The notes: generated from the letters alone by a model not told the origin. Shown: positions 50,563 to 58,409, counted from the stretch's first letter. The stretch is DNA of 64,000 nt from Skermanella aerolata KACC 11604 (GCF_000936425.1 NZ_AVFK01000027.1:1-64000); one strand, 5' to 3'. Numbers and translations are program-made.

Positions 50563-52202
50563 CCGGGCAGACCCCGGACCCGACGGTCGACTCGGATGCC
50601 GAACTCGACCTGCCGCCGCCCCCGCCGGTCAGGATCACGGGCTGGATGGTTTCGATGGCCGCAGCGGTCATCGGACTGGCAGCAGGCGTTCCGGTCTGGT
50701 CGGGCATTTGGTCACTTGTCTGGACCGACGGCCGAACCGGCGCGTGGTGGAGCGGCGGCTCGCCCTGGCTCGGGCTGCTGTCCGTACTGATGTTCGCCGT
50801 CGGCCCGGCTGCCACCGGTTTCCTGCTGTGGCGCCGCGGCATCCGCCGAAGATGGGGCGAAATAGCGTTCGGCTGCGGCGACGAACTCACCCAGGCGGTG
50901 GCGCGCATCGCCAGTATCGCCGCAATGGTGCTTTTCACCGGCGGGATCGCCGTGCTTGCCGGTGAAGCGGACCATGGCCGGGTAGAAGCCGCCATGATGG
51001 TCCTTCAGGGTGCCTCGCTGGCCGCCTGGGGGCTGATGTTCGACCTGCTGTGCCGGGGCAAGCCCTGTCGCGTCCGCAGGATGTGCGGCATCGCCGCCGA
51101 CACCCTATGCATCACCCTGCTCCTGTGCGCCGGCGGTCCGTCCATGCAGGTCTGGATGTTCGCCTATATCTGGATAGCTCTGGGCAGCGCGCTCAGCGAC
51201 GGCGCCCTGGGTGCCATCGTGGCGGCGGCGGCGGGCGCTCTCGGTCTGGCTGTGGTCGCCATGGCGACGGGCGTCCTGTCGGAAGCGCCGTTCCTGATCA
51301 TCGGGGTAGCGGCCGGGTTGATGCTTCTGCCGGCCCAGGCCGGCGGCCTGATCGGCGCCGCGTCCGGCCGGAGCGGCGGAACGTCGAAGCGGAAGTTCAG
51401 GGTGCTGCTGGCGGAAGACAGCGGCTGTGGCGGCCGCAGCCTGCGCCGGCAACTGGAACGCGCCGGTCATACCGTCCACACCGCCGGGAACGGCGACAGT
51501 GCGCTGGACCTTCTGCACAGGGGCGGCCTGGACGTCATGCTGATCGACCTGCATCTGCGCAATCCCAGTGCGCTGGACATAGTGCGGATGTACCGGTTCA
51601 TGCGGTCGGAGGATGCCAACCTGCCGATCGTCGGTCTGGCGCCGGGATTGAGCGACACCATGCGCAAACGCTGCGTTTCCGCCGGGATGAACGAGGTTCT
51701 GCCGATGCCGGTAGAGGGATTCCGTCTGCTGGAGGCGGTCGATCGGCTGGGTGCCGCGTCCTTCAGTGCACGGCAGGCGCTGGAAACCGGCGTGATCGCG
51801 TCGATCTCTTCCCATCCCCGCTTTTCCGCCATCGCCGAACCGTCGATCGACGAGGATGCGCTGGACGCGCTCCAGTCGCTCGATCCCGACAATGGTTTCC
51901 TGGAAGACGTCATTTCGGTTTTCCTGATCGATGGTGCCGAGTTGATCGACGCGATGTGCAAGGCGCTGAACGAAGGAGACGTCGTCAATTTCCGGGAACA
52001 CGCGGACTCGCTGGGAAGCAGTTCGACCCATATCGGCGCCATCCGGCTGGTCAAGCTGCTGGCACGATGTCGCGACATGCCGACAAGGGGGTTCAAGGAG
52101 GAAGGCAACCAGCGAATGCTGCAAATACAGGAGGAGTTCCGCCGTGTCCGTACGGCTCTCCAAAGTCATGTCTGGGCGCTTCGGCACAGCGGGTTGAATT
52201 GA
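50559..52202 (+). CDS. RpfC-like membrane protein with receiver and HPt but no kinase core
   Basis: 547 residues. About seven hydrophobic segments (26-266) include the RpfC-type pattern VRRMCGIAADTLCITLLL then MFAYIWIALGSALSDG. A receiver follows (about 282-395; VLLAEDS, phospho-Asp in VMLIDLHLRN, VRMYRFM), with M for the usual Lys. The C-terminal HPt-like domain (about 435-530) has HADSLGSSSTHIGA, which aligns with the H-x-L-K-G-S-S of HPt so that Asp483 takes the place of the phospho-His. RpfC proteins have a histidine-kinase and ATPase core between sensor and receiver; here the receiver follows the membrane part directly after a Ser/Gly/Lys linker. Translation is coupled to the REC-PAS gene. 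Confidence 0.85.
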   Translation: MTGQTPDPTVDSDAELDLPPPPPVRITGWMVSMAAAVIGLAAGVPVWSGIWSLVWTDGRTGAWWSGGSPWLGLLSVLMFAVGPAATGFLLWRRGIRRRWGEIAFGCGDELTQAVARIASIAAMVLFTGGIAVLAGEADHGRVEAAMMVLQGASLAAWGLMFDLLCRGKPCRVRRMCGIAADTLCITLLLCAGGPSMQVWMFAYIWIALGSALSDGALGAIVAAAAGALGLAVVAMATGVLSEAPFLIIGVAAGLMLLPAQAGGLIGAASGRSGGTSKRKFRVLLAEDSGCGGRSLRRQLERAGHTVHTAGNGDSALDLLHRGGLDVMLIDLHLRNPSALDIVRMYRFMRSEDANLPIVGLAPGLSDTMRKRCVSAGMNEVLPMPVEGFRLLEAVDRLGAASFSARQALETGVIASISSHPRFSAIAEPSIDEDALDALQSLDPDNGFLEDVISVFLIDGAELIDAMCKALNEGDVVNFREHADSLGSSSTHIGAIRLVKLLARCRDMPTRGFKEEGNQRMLQIQEEFRRVRTALQSHVWALRHSGLN

Positions 52203-52244
52203 TCCGGGAGGCTCTCAGTCGATCGAAGAGTCTCTTTGTCGAAA

Positions 52245-52295
52245 AAAACCGCTGTTCCAAGAAAACCGCTGTTCCAATAAAACCGCTATTCAAAG
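52245..52295. repeat. Three tandem 17-bp repeats overlapping the 3' end of the ChbG/HpnK gene
   Basis: Units AAAACCGCTGTTCCAAG (52245), AAAACCGCTGTTCCAAT (52262) and AAAACCGCTATTCAAAG (52279) follow head to tail. On the minus strand each contains AGCGGTTTT. The third unit with the upstream CCGCTTC forms a terminator-like hairpin for the deacetylase gene, so the repeat multiplies the terminator's 3' arm and U tract. Confidence 0.8.
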
Positions 52296-53146
52296 AAGCG
52301 GCTTAGCCGGAGGTTCTGCTTTGCCAGCAGAGACGGCAAACCGTGACCACCTAACCAGTCATACTCGACACGCCGCTGGTCTACCACGGGGTCCAGGGCG
52401 CGAAGTTCTTCGTCGGGGATGCCTGGATGGCACATCACCAGCCCTTTCGGTGGAATGTCCTCGACGAAGCGGTCCATCAAAGTGCCGAACGGCATACGGT
52501 TGGAGAAATCATAAACGCCGCGGAAGCTATTGTTACCTGCAACAGTATGCTTATGTGCAAGTTTTCGCAAGCCTTGACCGAGCGACGAGATCAAAAGACT
52601 TTTGGGGATTTCGATGCCGCGCTTCAGAGTAGCGGCATAATTATCGTGGCATAACCGAAGGTAGATTTTCTCTCCCTTGTACCTGTTTGTCACTGCCCGG
52701 ATTACCGCTTTCCGTACAATTGGGAGTTGATGGATATGCTGGTGCCCGTCAATGTGGCTGGGCACGCGTCCAAAATCCCGTTCGAACGCATCGAGCTGGC
52801 GACTCAATTCCGAATCGACTTCTCCCTGATCAAGCTGGCGGGTAAGGGCTTTCCGCATCAGCATCCGGAGCGGCGGAAGCCGGTCTCCCGGCGCAGTACG
52901 CGGCATCGGACCCAGCGGCCGGTGGTCGGTCAGCGTCAGGTGAAGACCGACATCGACCTGATCGGCATAGGGCTTCAGCCATGAGGCATGATCCCGCCAG
53001 AACGGCGACATCGTCATGCAACTGGTGGCCGACAGTCGTCCGCGGTCGATCAGGTCGCGGATGGCCGAACTGACGCCCGGCGAAAAGCCGTAGTCGTCGG
53101 CGCAGAGAATGAACGGCGTCGGAGCGGGACGGGAAGGGGAACTCAC
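52286..53146 (-). CDS. ChbG/HpnK (YdjC-like) carbohydrate deacetylase
   Basis: 286 residues. Metal-dependent deacetylase: the start FILCADDYGFSPGVSSAI has the catalytic Asp and metal Asp, and metal ligands H are in VDVGLHLTLTDH and PSHIDGHQHIHQLP (about 123-136). Members remove acetyl from N-acetylated sugars or, as HpnK, act in hopanoid modification. No hopanoid gene is nearby, so the substrate is uncertain. The C-terminal segment ends in the 17-bp repeat. Confidence 0.92.
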   Translation of the reverse strand: MSSPSRPAPTPFILCADDYGFSPGVSSAIRDLIDRGRLSATSCMTMSPFWRDHASWLKPYADQVDVGLHLTLTDHRPLGPMPRTAPGDRLPPLRMLMRKALTRQLDQGEVDSELSRQLDAFERDFGRVPSHIDGHQHIHQLPIVRKAVIRAVTNRYKGEKIYLRLCHDNYAATLKRGIEIPKSLLISSLGQGLRKLAHKHTVAGNNSFRGVYDFSNRMPFGTLMDRFVEDIPPKGLVMCHPGIPDEELRALDPVVDQRRVEYDWLGGHGLPSLLAKQNLRLSRFFE

Positions 53147-53328
53147 GGCCGGAGGCTTACGATCAGGCTGCCCGCCCGCTCGTCCGGTGCTGGGTCATGG
53201 CCGGTAAACAGCATGCGCATCCGCTTTATCCGTCTTTCTGGTTTCAGGGGCGATAGAAGCAAAGTGCGGAAGGGAATGCAAATCCGACGGGCCGAATGGC
53301 TGCTTATACCAGGAGCCGAAGAGTTTGA

Positions 53329-53532
53329 CCGGCACTCCGGAAATGCTGGGCCAAGGCCCAACCTACGAAGCAGGAGCCTGTAGGTTGGGCCGTGGCCCAA
53401 CAAACACTGTCCACACAAGGCAATGTCTTCGGCACCTGGTATTACAAGGGAGCCGGGCAGGTTCTCGATCAGACACCGGCCGTGACGGTCAAGACCATCA
53501 AAGTGGATTTCGGCAATTTTTCGATCACCTGA
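53329..53532 (+). pseudogene. Possible decayed gene tail
   Basis: The 599 bases from 53147 to 53745 hold no intact gene. One frame, open from 53329 to TGA 53530-53532, ends with TWYYKGAGQVLDQTPAVTVK and VDFGNFSIT, which looks like a protein C terminus with proper codon use, but has no start codon; a hairpin repeat fills its first part. The opposite-strand 141-codon frame (53143-53568) is judged a shadow. The rest of the gap (53533-53745) holds nothing recognisable. Family of the remnant unknown. Confidence 0.25.
53347..53399. repeat. Nested palindromic (REP-like) element
   Basis: The arms TGGGCCAAGGCCCAACCTAC (53347-53366) and its complement (53380-53399) differ in one of 20 positions and flank a 13-base loop. 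Each arm also contains a smaller palindrome (TGGGCC..GGCCCA). This doubly palindromic design resembles REP/BIME elements. There is no T run, so it is not a plain terminator. Only one copy occurs in the window. Confidence 0.7.
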
Positions 53533-53745
53533 AGATGATCGCTGGAGTTGGGAGACCCTTGCCCGCACGAGAGGTTATAGGCTCTCGTGACGGCCGCGAG
53601 TATTTCCTTGGGACTTAACTGTCCTATCGTTCCCGATACGAAGACGGCAGCTCGTCAACGGCAGCAATCCTCAAATTCGGCTGTGTCCCTTCCACGAACA
53701 ATTACGATTTTAGCCATAACCTGGGATGAAGCCCGCGCGGTTGTC

Positions 53746-55293
53746 CTAGTCGAGCGCTGCGGCATGGGCGTCGGGTCCGGGATTGCGGCGGGGATTGCGG
53801 AGCAGCAGGAGCATGGGCACGGCCAGCAATGCCACGAACATCATCAGTTTGAAGTCGTCCAGGTAGGCGATCATCATGGCCTGCCGGGTGACTTCGGCAT
53901 TGAGGCTGGCAACGGCTGAAAGGTCCGTGATGTCCGCCAGGCGGCCGTCGAGTATCGGGTTGAACGGCGTCACGTGTTCGGCAAGGACGGCGTGGTTGAC
54001 CTGGGTATTCTGCGCCAGCAAGGTCATGACCATCGATATGCCGACGCTGCTGCCCAGGTTGCGGGTCAGGCTGAACAGGCTGGTGGCGTCGGTGCGGAAC
54101 CGTGCTTCCAGCGTCGCGAAGGCGAGCGTGCTGAGCGGCACGAAGACGAGGCCGAGGCCCAATCCCTGGATCACGCCGGATATCAGGATCGACCGCTCGC
54201 CCATCTCGATCGTGAAGCCCGTCATCAGCCAGAGCGACCACGTGGTCAGCATCAGGCCGCCGAAGATCAGGATACGGGCGTCGATCCTGTGCATCAGGCG
54301 GCCGACCAGGATCATCGAGATCATGGTGCCGACGCCGCGTGGGGCAAGCACGAGACCAGTGGTCACGGTCGGGTATCCCAGCAGGTTCTGAAGCATCGGC
54401 GGCAGGAGCGCCATGGTCGCCAGCAGGATGATACCGACGATGAAGATGAAGAGCAGGCCGGTGACGAAGTTGCGGTCCGCGAAGATCTTGGGGTCGATGA
54501 AGGTATCGCGTCCGGTCGCCGACTTCGCGGTCATGGTGTGGACGACGAAGACCCAGAGGCATCCGGCGGCCAGGGCCGTTTCAAGCAGGATCTCGCGGGA
54601 GGAGAACCAGTCCAGCTGCTCGCCCCGGTCCAGCATCATCTGGAAAGCGCCGATGGCGAGGCCCAGCATGGCGAAGCCGAAGAAGTCGAACCGGCGGATG
54701 CGCTTTCCGGTTTCCGGCAGGAAGGCGAGGATGCCGAGGAAGGCCAGGATGCCGGCCGGCAGGTTGATGTAGAACACCCAGCGCCAGTCGAAGGAGTCCG
54801 TCAGCCAGCCGCCCAGGGTCGGCCCGGCGATGGGACCGACCATGATGCCGGCGCCCCACATCGCCATCGCCTGACCGTGACGTTCCCTGGGATTGATGTC
54901 GAGCAGGACGGCTTGGGACAGCGGCACCAGCGCCGCCCCGAACAAGCCCTGGAACAGGCGGTAAATCACCATCTCCGTCAGGCTGCCGGCCAGCCCGCAC
55001 AGCAGGGACGCGACCGTGAACCCGGCAACGGAGGTCAGGAACAGCCGCTTGCGGCCGATCCGCTCCGCCATCCAGCCGGTGACTGGCGTCGCGATGGCCG
55101 CCGCGACGATATACGAGGTCAGGACCCAGGTGATCGTGTCCTGGGCGGCGCCGAGGCTGCCCTGCATGCTGGGCAGCGCCACGTTCGCGATGGTGGTGTC
55201 CAGCACCTGCATGATGGTCGCCAGCATGATCGATACCGTGATCATGCCCGCATGCTTCACGGGACCGGCGGGGGATTCGGGAGCGGTTGCCAT
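53746..55293 (-). CDS. DHA2-family MFS multidrug efflux permease (EmrB/QacA type)
   Basis: 515 residues with about 14 membrane spans, as expected of DHA2. Motif C-type and early signature: MQVLDTTIANVALPSMQGSL (about 26-45) and WVLTSYIVAAAIATPVTGWMAERIGRKRLF (motif A region). It should pump drugs or other hydrophobic compounds out with protons, working with the HlyD-type partner encoded just upstream (12-base gap). The last gene of the marR operon. No clear terminator follows. Confidence 0.94.
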   Translation of the reverse strand: MATAPESPAGPVKHAGMITVSIMLATIMQVLDTTIANVALPSMQGSLGAAQDTITWVLTSYIVAAAIATPVTGWMAERIGRKRLFLTSVAGFTVASLLCGLAGSLTEMVIYRLFQGLFGAALVPLSQAVLLDINPRERHGQAMAMWGAGIMVGPIAGPTLGGWLTDSFDWRWVFYINLPAGILAFLGILAFLPETGKRIRRFDFFGFAMLGLAIGAFQMMLDRGEQLDWFSSREILLETALAAGCLWVFVVHTMTAKSATGRDTFIDPKIFADRNFVTGLLFIFIVGIILLATMALLPPMLQNLLGYPTVTTGLVLAPRGVGTMISMILVGRLMHRIDARILIFGGLMLTTWSLWLMTGFTIEMGERSILISGVIQGLGLGLVFVPLSTLAFATLEARFRTDATSLFSLTRNLGSSVGISMVMTLLAQNTQVNHAVLAEHVTPFNPILDGRLADITDLSAVASLNAEVTRQAMMIAYLDDFKLMMFVALLAVPMLLLLRNPRRNPGPDAHAAALD

Positions 55294-55305
55294 AATGGGC
55301 GTGGT

Positions 55306-56448
55306 TTACTCGTGCTGCATATCGCCGGCGGTGGCCCGGGCGATCCCGGTCCAGGCGAGGGCCGACCGGATCGGGGAGGGCAGGCCCCGCACGTGGCCGG
55401 TATCGACTTCGACATTGGCGCTGAGCCCCGTGCGCAGGGGCACGCCGGACGGCGCCTGCTCGATCGCCAGACGGACCGGAACGCGCTGGACCACCTTGAC
55501 CCAGTTGCCGGTCGCGTTCTGCGCCGGCAGCAGCGAGAACTCCGAACCGGTGCCGGCGCCGATGCTCTCGACGGTCGCGCGGATCTCGCGGCCGGGATAG
55601 GTGTCCAACTCGAAGGTCGCGGTCTGGCCGACTGTCATATGGGTCAGGTCGGTCTCCTTGAAGTTGGCCTCGATCCAGGTGCGGCCGGTTTCCACCAGCG
55701 CCAGCGCCGGCGTCCCGACCGGCATGTACTGGCCGATCATCAGCCGGTCGGTCTGGCTGACGATGCCGTCCGCCGGGGCAAGGACGTCGGTATGTTCCAG
55801 GTCGCGCCGCGCCTGATCGCGCTTCGCGATGGCTTCCATCACCTGCGGGTGGCTGTCGGTCTGGATGTCCTGGTCGCCGCCCAGCGCGGCCTTGGCGCTT
55901 TCGACGCCCTGGCGTGCCTGGGCAAGACGCTGCTCGGCCGCCTGGAAGTCGTGGCGCACCTGATCGTACTTGGACTGTGCGGCATAGCCGCCGGACAGCA
56001 GGGTCTTCTGCCGGTCGAGTTCGCGGCGCTGGAAGTCCAGGTTCTCTTCCGAAGCGCGTTGTTCGGCCATCGCGTCGAGATAGGCGGCACGCATCTGCTC
56101 GATGTTCAGGCGCGCCGAGGCGATCGCCGCTTCCGCCTGCTGGAGGGCGAGGCGGGACGGCTCGGGGTCGATGCGGAACAGCAGGTCGCCCTTGTGGACC
56201 GTGTCGTTCTCACGGACCGCGACCTCGACGATCCGGCCGGCGACATCGGGGGCGAGCATCGCCTTATCTTGCTGGAGATAGGCATTGTCGGTCGAAACGT
56301 AGCGCCCGCCGGTCACCCAGAAGTATCCGCCGGCGAGGACGAGGGCCAGCGGCACGATCAGCATGAGGACGAGGCGGCGGACCCTGGCCGTGGAGCGGCT
56401 GCGGGACGGGTTGGCGGGAATGTCGGTATCGGCGGTGGCGGCGGACAT
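55306..56448 (-). CDS. HlyD/EmrA-family membrane fusion protein
   Basis: 380 residues from ATG 56448. A cytoplasmic N terminus, one membrane anchor (about 25-45, LVLMLIVPLALVLAGGYFWV), then a biotinyl-lipoyl-like half motif (STDNAYLQQDKAMLAPDVAGRI), a long alpha-helical hairpin (about 95-200) and the second lipoyl half (DVLAPADGIVSQ), followed by a beta-barrel. It bridges the MFS pump to an outer-membrane channel; no TolC-type gene is in the window. It starts 5 bases after marR. Confidence 0.93.
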   Translation of the reverse strand: MSAATADTDIPANPSRSRSTARVRRLVLMLIVPLALVLAGGYFWVTGGRYVSTDNAYLQQDKAMLAPDVAGRIVEVAVRENDTVHKGDLLFRIDPEPSRLALQQAEAAIASARLNIEQMRAAYLDAMAEQRASEENLDFQRRELDRQKTLLSGGYAAQSKYDQVRHDFQAAEQRLAQARQGVESAKAALGGDQDIQTDSHPQVMEAIAKRDQARRDLEHTDVLAPADGIVSQTDRLMIGQYMPVGTPALALVETGRTWIEANFKETDLTHMTVGQTATFELDTYPGREIRATVESIGAGTGSEFSLLPAQNATGNWVKVVQRVPVRLAIEQAPSGVPLRTGLSANVEVDTGHVRGLPSPIRSALAWTGIARATAGDMQHE

Positions 56449-56453
56449 GGTTC

Positions 56454-56927
56454 TCAGTTCCCTGCGGAGACTTCTTTTTGAGGTGCTTCTTCGGTCCGGT
56501 CCGACAGGTTGTTCCGGATCTGGGCAAGACTGGTCATGAGTTGTTCGCGGACATCTGGAGCGATGCCTTGCAGCGCTTCGGCGTAGATATCGCGGGACAG
56601 CTCGCGCAGTTGATCGAGCACTCCCTGCGCCTGGGGGGTCATGTAGATACGGCGGACACGGCGGTCGGACGGGTCGGGACGGCGCGCTATCCAGCCTGCC
56701 TCCTCCATCCTGTCGAGCTGCCGGCCCACGGTGATCGGCTCCACCTCCATCAGGTCGGCGAGGCCGGCCTGATTGATGCCGTCGTTGCGATACAGATGGG
56801 ACAGCACGTTCCATTGGGCGCGAGTCAGTCCCAAGGCTCGGGCACGCTGGTCGAACCGCCGCCGGAGCAGGCGGGCACCGTCGATCATCAGGGCGCCGAA
56901 GGTGTTCGAGGGATTGGTGTCGGGCAT
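56454..56927 (-). CDS. MarR-family transcriptional regulator
   Basis: 157 residues from ATG 56927. Winged-helix fold of MarR: RARALGLTRAQWNVLSHLYRNDGINQAGLADLMEVEPITVGRQLDRMEEAGWIARRPDPSDRRVRRIYMT (about 30-100), with the DPSDRR wing. It is first in an operon with the HlyD and MFS genes (5- and 12-base gaps), so it very probably represses this efflux pump and responds to a pump substrate. Twin palindromic operators lie just upstream. Confidence 0.94.
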   Translation of the reverse strand: MPDTNPSNTFGALMIDGARLLRRRFDQRARALGLTRAQWNVLSHLYRNDGINQAGLADLMEVEPITVGRQLDRMEEAGWIARRPDPSDRRVRRIYMTPQAQGVLDQLRELSRDIYAEALQGIAPDVREQLMTSLAQIRNNLSDRTEEAPQKEVSAGN

Positions 56928-56940
56928 GATGAAAAGATAG

Positions 56941-56984
56941 TAAGCGCGCTTATGGTTGCCCAGGCTTTTTATAAGCTTGCTTAT
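56941..56984. promoter_or_regulatory. Twin MarR-type operators, TAAGC-N2-GCTTA
   Basis: TAAGCGCGCTTA (56941-56952) and ATAAGCTTGCTTAT (56971-56984) share the inverted repeat TAAGC-N2-GCTTA. Their centres are 31 bp apart, about three helical turns, so dimers would sit on the same face. The first is 14 bases upstream of the marR start; the second reaches the start of the divergent hypothetical gene. Good candidates for autoregulation. Confidence 0.85.
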
Positions 56985-57405
56985 GAAAAGCTTGCGGATC
57001 GCCGAAGCCGGCCGGAATTCCTCCGCACCGGATGGCGAAATGGCAGGATTTGCGATGGCCGATGCCGACAGGACACAGAGCCGTGCCGCCAGCCGCGATA
57101 CGGTTTCCAAGGATATCGAAAGATCGGACGGCGTAGTGGCTCCTGCGCCGATCGGCAGCGGAATCCGCACCGAGCAGTCGGTTCGCGGTATCGATCCGGT
57201 ACCGATGAGCAAGAACTTGGGACAGCAGCCGGGCGGGCTTGCCGGTGCCAGGCTTTCTCCGCAGCAGACCGAAGACATGACATCGATGCTGCGCGAGGGC
57301 CGCGCCGCCGCCGAACGCGGCGACAGCGGGGCCTGCATGGAAAAGGTCCGGCAGGCACGGCAGATCGCCCTGGGAGCGACGACCGGCGTGCGTGGCGGCG
57401 GCTGA
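56983..57405 (+). CDS. Hypothetical protein divergent from marR
   Basis: 140 residues from ATG 56983 (an earlier start at 56956 is possible; the later ATG at 57040 is an alternative). The C-terminal part LSPQQTEDMTSMLREGRAAAERGDSGACMEKVRQARQIAL looks like a real helical hairpin with one Cys; the N-terminal half is low-complexity. No signal peptide or known domain. The first operator half overlaps the start, so it may be under the same MarR. Real gene status is moderate: codon use is acceptable but no family is recognised. Confidence 0.45.
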   Translation: MKSLRIAEAGRNSSAPDGEMAGFAMADADRTQSRAASRDTVSKDIERSDGVVAPAPIGSGIRTEQSVRGIDPVPMSKNLGQQPGGLAGARLSPQQTEDMTSMLREGRAAAERGDSGACMEKVRQARQIALGATTGVRGGG

Positions 57406-57497
57406 CGCCGGGAAAAAGTGCTGTGGCGGCTCTTGCGCGTTCCCGAGGCATTTCCATATAGGGAACATGTCATCAACAACGGAAAGGAGGTGGTCCT

Positions 57498-57575
57498 GTG
57501 TCTAATTGTTCCAAGCCGCGATCCACGATCGTCGAGACCAGGGTCTTCGCCTCCGGCGGAACCCAGCTTCTGTAA
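57498..57575 (+). CDS. 25-codon standalone micro-ORF with an extreme Shine-Dalgarno
   Basis: GTG 57498 opens a 25-residue frame, MSNCSKPRSTIVETRVFASG and five more residues, to TAA at 57573. AAAGGAGGTGGTCC (57484-57497) directly before it can pair with all 14 bases of a standard 16S 3' tail (one G-U). A possible promoter (TTGCGC 57433, ATATAG 57456, 17-base spacing) and a strong terminator (57619) bracket it, so it looks like a complete small transcription unit. The product is basic and polar with one Cys. I cannot name a family. It could be a small protein, or the region could act as an RNA. Confidence 0.6.
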   Translation: MSNCSKPRSTIVETRVFASGGTQLL

Positions 57576-57618
57576 GAAGTCGTATCGTGATCTGAAAAGG
57601 ATCGTGGTTTGACAATGG

Positions 57619-57650
57619 AAAGGCCGCCCTTCGGGGCGGCCTTTCTGCTT
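57619..57650 (+). terminator. Intrinsic terminator with UUCG tetraloop
   Basis: AAAGGCCGCCC (57619-57629) pairs perfectly with GGGCGGCCTTT (57634-57644) around TTCG, followed by CTGCTTT. Very stable. It ends the micro-ORF unit and lies just before the 3' end of the converging dioxygenase-like gene, for which the A-rich left flank gives a weak T run. Confidence 0.88.
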
Positions 57651-57655
57651 TCCGG

Positions 57656-58045
57656 TCACCCGCTTCTTCGTAATACTTCCAACTTCAGTGGCAGAGCCTC
57701 GCCCAGCCATGCCGCATGATCGGTATGGTCGGCGTAGTCGTCCCCGGTCGACGGGTGGAGCAGGACCGGCAGGCCGAGGCGGTTCAGCATCAGCCAGGGG
57801 AGGAACTTAGACAGGAGTTCCGATGGGAATGCCACCTGATACATGGCCGACGTGTGCGGTCCTACCGGCTGGTCGTGCCAGCGTCCGAGCAGGGCTTCGG
57901 GGAAGGACGCCGCGACACGGTCGCGGATTGCCGCTGCCCGGTCGCGGTTCACCGCCGGATCGTAGTAAATGTGGGCGTGGTATCCGCTGATCCGGCTCGG
58001 GTCGGTGACCCCTTCGTCCGGGGGCGGGATCGTATCGTCGGTCAT
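57656..58045 (-). CDS. DOPA 4,5-dioxygenase family protein
   Basis: 129 residues. Matches the small DOPA dioxygenase-like family: ISGYHAHIYYDP (about 19-30), LGRWHDQPVGPHTSAMYQVAF (about 53-73) and VLLHPSTGDDYADHTDHAAWLG (about 94-115), with conserved His that would bind iron. Fungal members cleave the ring of DOPA to betalamic acid precursors; bacterial members are of uncertain substrate. GGGAGA precedes the start. Isolated gene. Confidence 0.9.
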   Translation of the reverse strand: MTDDTIPPPDEGVTDPSRISGYHAHIYYDPAVNRDRAAAIRDRVAASFPEALLGRWHDQPVGPHTSAMYQVAFPSELLSKFLPWLMLNRLGLPVLLHPSTGDDYADHTDHAAWLGEALPLKLEVLRRSG

Positions 58046-58142
58046 CGCCGCGTCTCCCTTACAATCAGGCTTCTTGGCGCATCCCTAAGGATGCTTGGGC
58101 CTGAAGAATGTTTGGGATTGATGGTCCGGCTTCAATCACGGA

Positions 58143-58409
58143 TCAGGACTGGCCCTTGTCCCGATCGGAGTGGGCGGTTTGCCCAAGCCTGACACCCGGT
58201 CCACAATCGGCATCGGGATCCAGGAAGATGACGCCACCCGCTTCCAGGGCGCGGCGGATCGCTGCCGCCGTAGCGCGCTGCAACCCGTGCTGTCCGCCTT
58301 CGAAGCCACGGACGGTGCTGCGGCTGACCTCCGCCCGGACGGAGAGGTCGTCCTGCGTCCAGTCCAGAAGCGCCCGTGCGGCGCGGCATTGTTCCGATGT
58401 CAGTGGCAT
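58143..58409 (-). CDS. XRE-type helix-turn-helix protein
   Basis: 88 residues. Cro/C1-type HTH at about residues 6-62: EQCRAARALLDWTQDDLSVRAEVSRSTVRGFEGGQHGLQRATAAAIRRALEAGGVIFLD. The RALLDW-T-Q-x-x-L and the GGVxFLD ending are typical of a common alphaproteobacterial single-domain regulator. No effector domain. The preferred target is unknown; the divergent promoter region toward the KefB-like gene (126 bases) is one possibility. Confidence 0.85.
   Translation of the reverse strand: MPLTSEQCRAARALLDWTQDDLSVRAEVSRSTVRGFEGGQHGLQRATAAAIRRALEAGGVIFLDPDADCGPGVRLGQTAHSDRDKGQS

Noticed and set aside
53143-53568. 141-codon minus-strand frame in the gap before the MFS gene
   Set aside because: Spans the palindrome and repeats, has no ribosome site and no recognisable family; the opposite frame looks more protein-like.
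53974-56481. An 835-codon plus-strand open frame opposite the efflux genes
   Set aside because: Shadow of the MFS and HlyD genes, which have clear family motifs on the minus strand.
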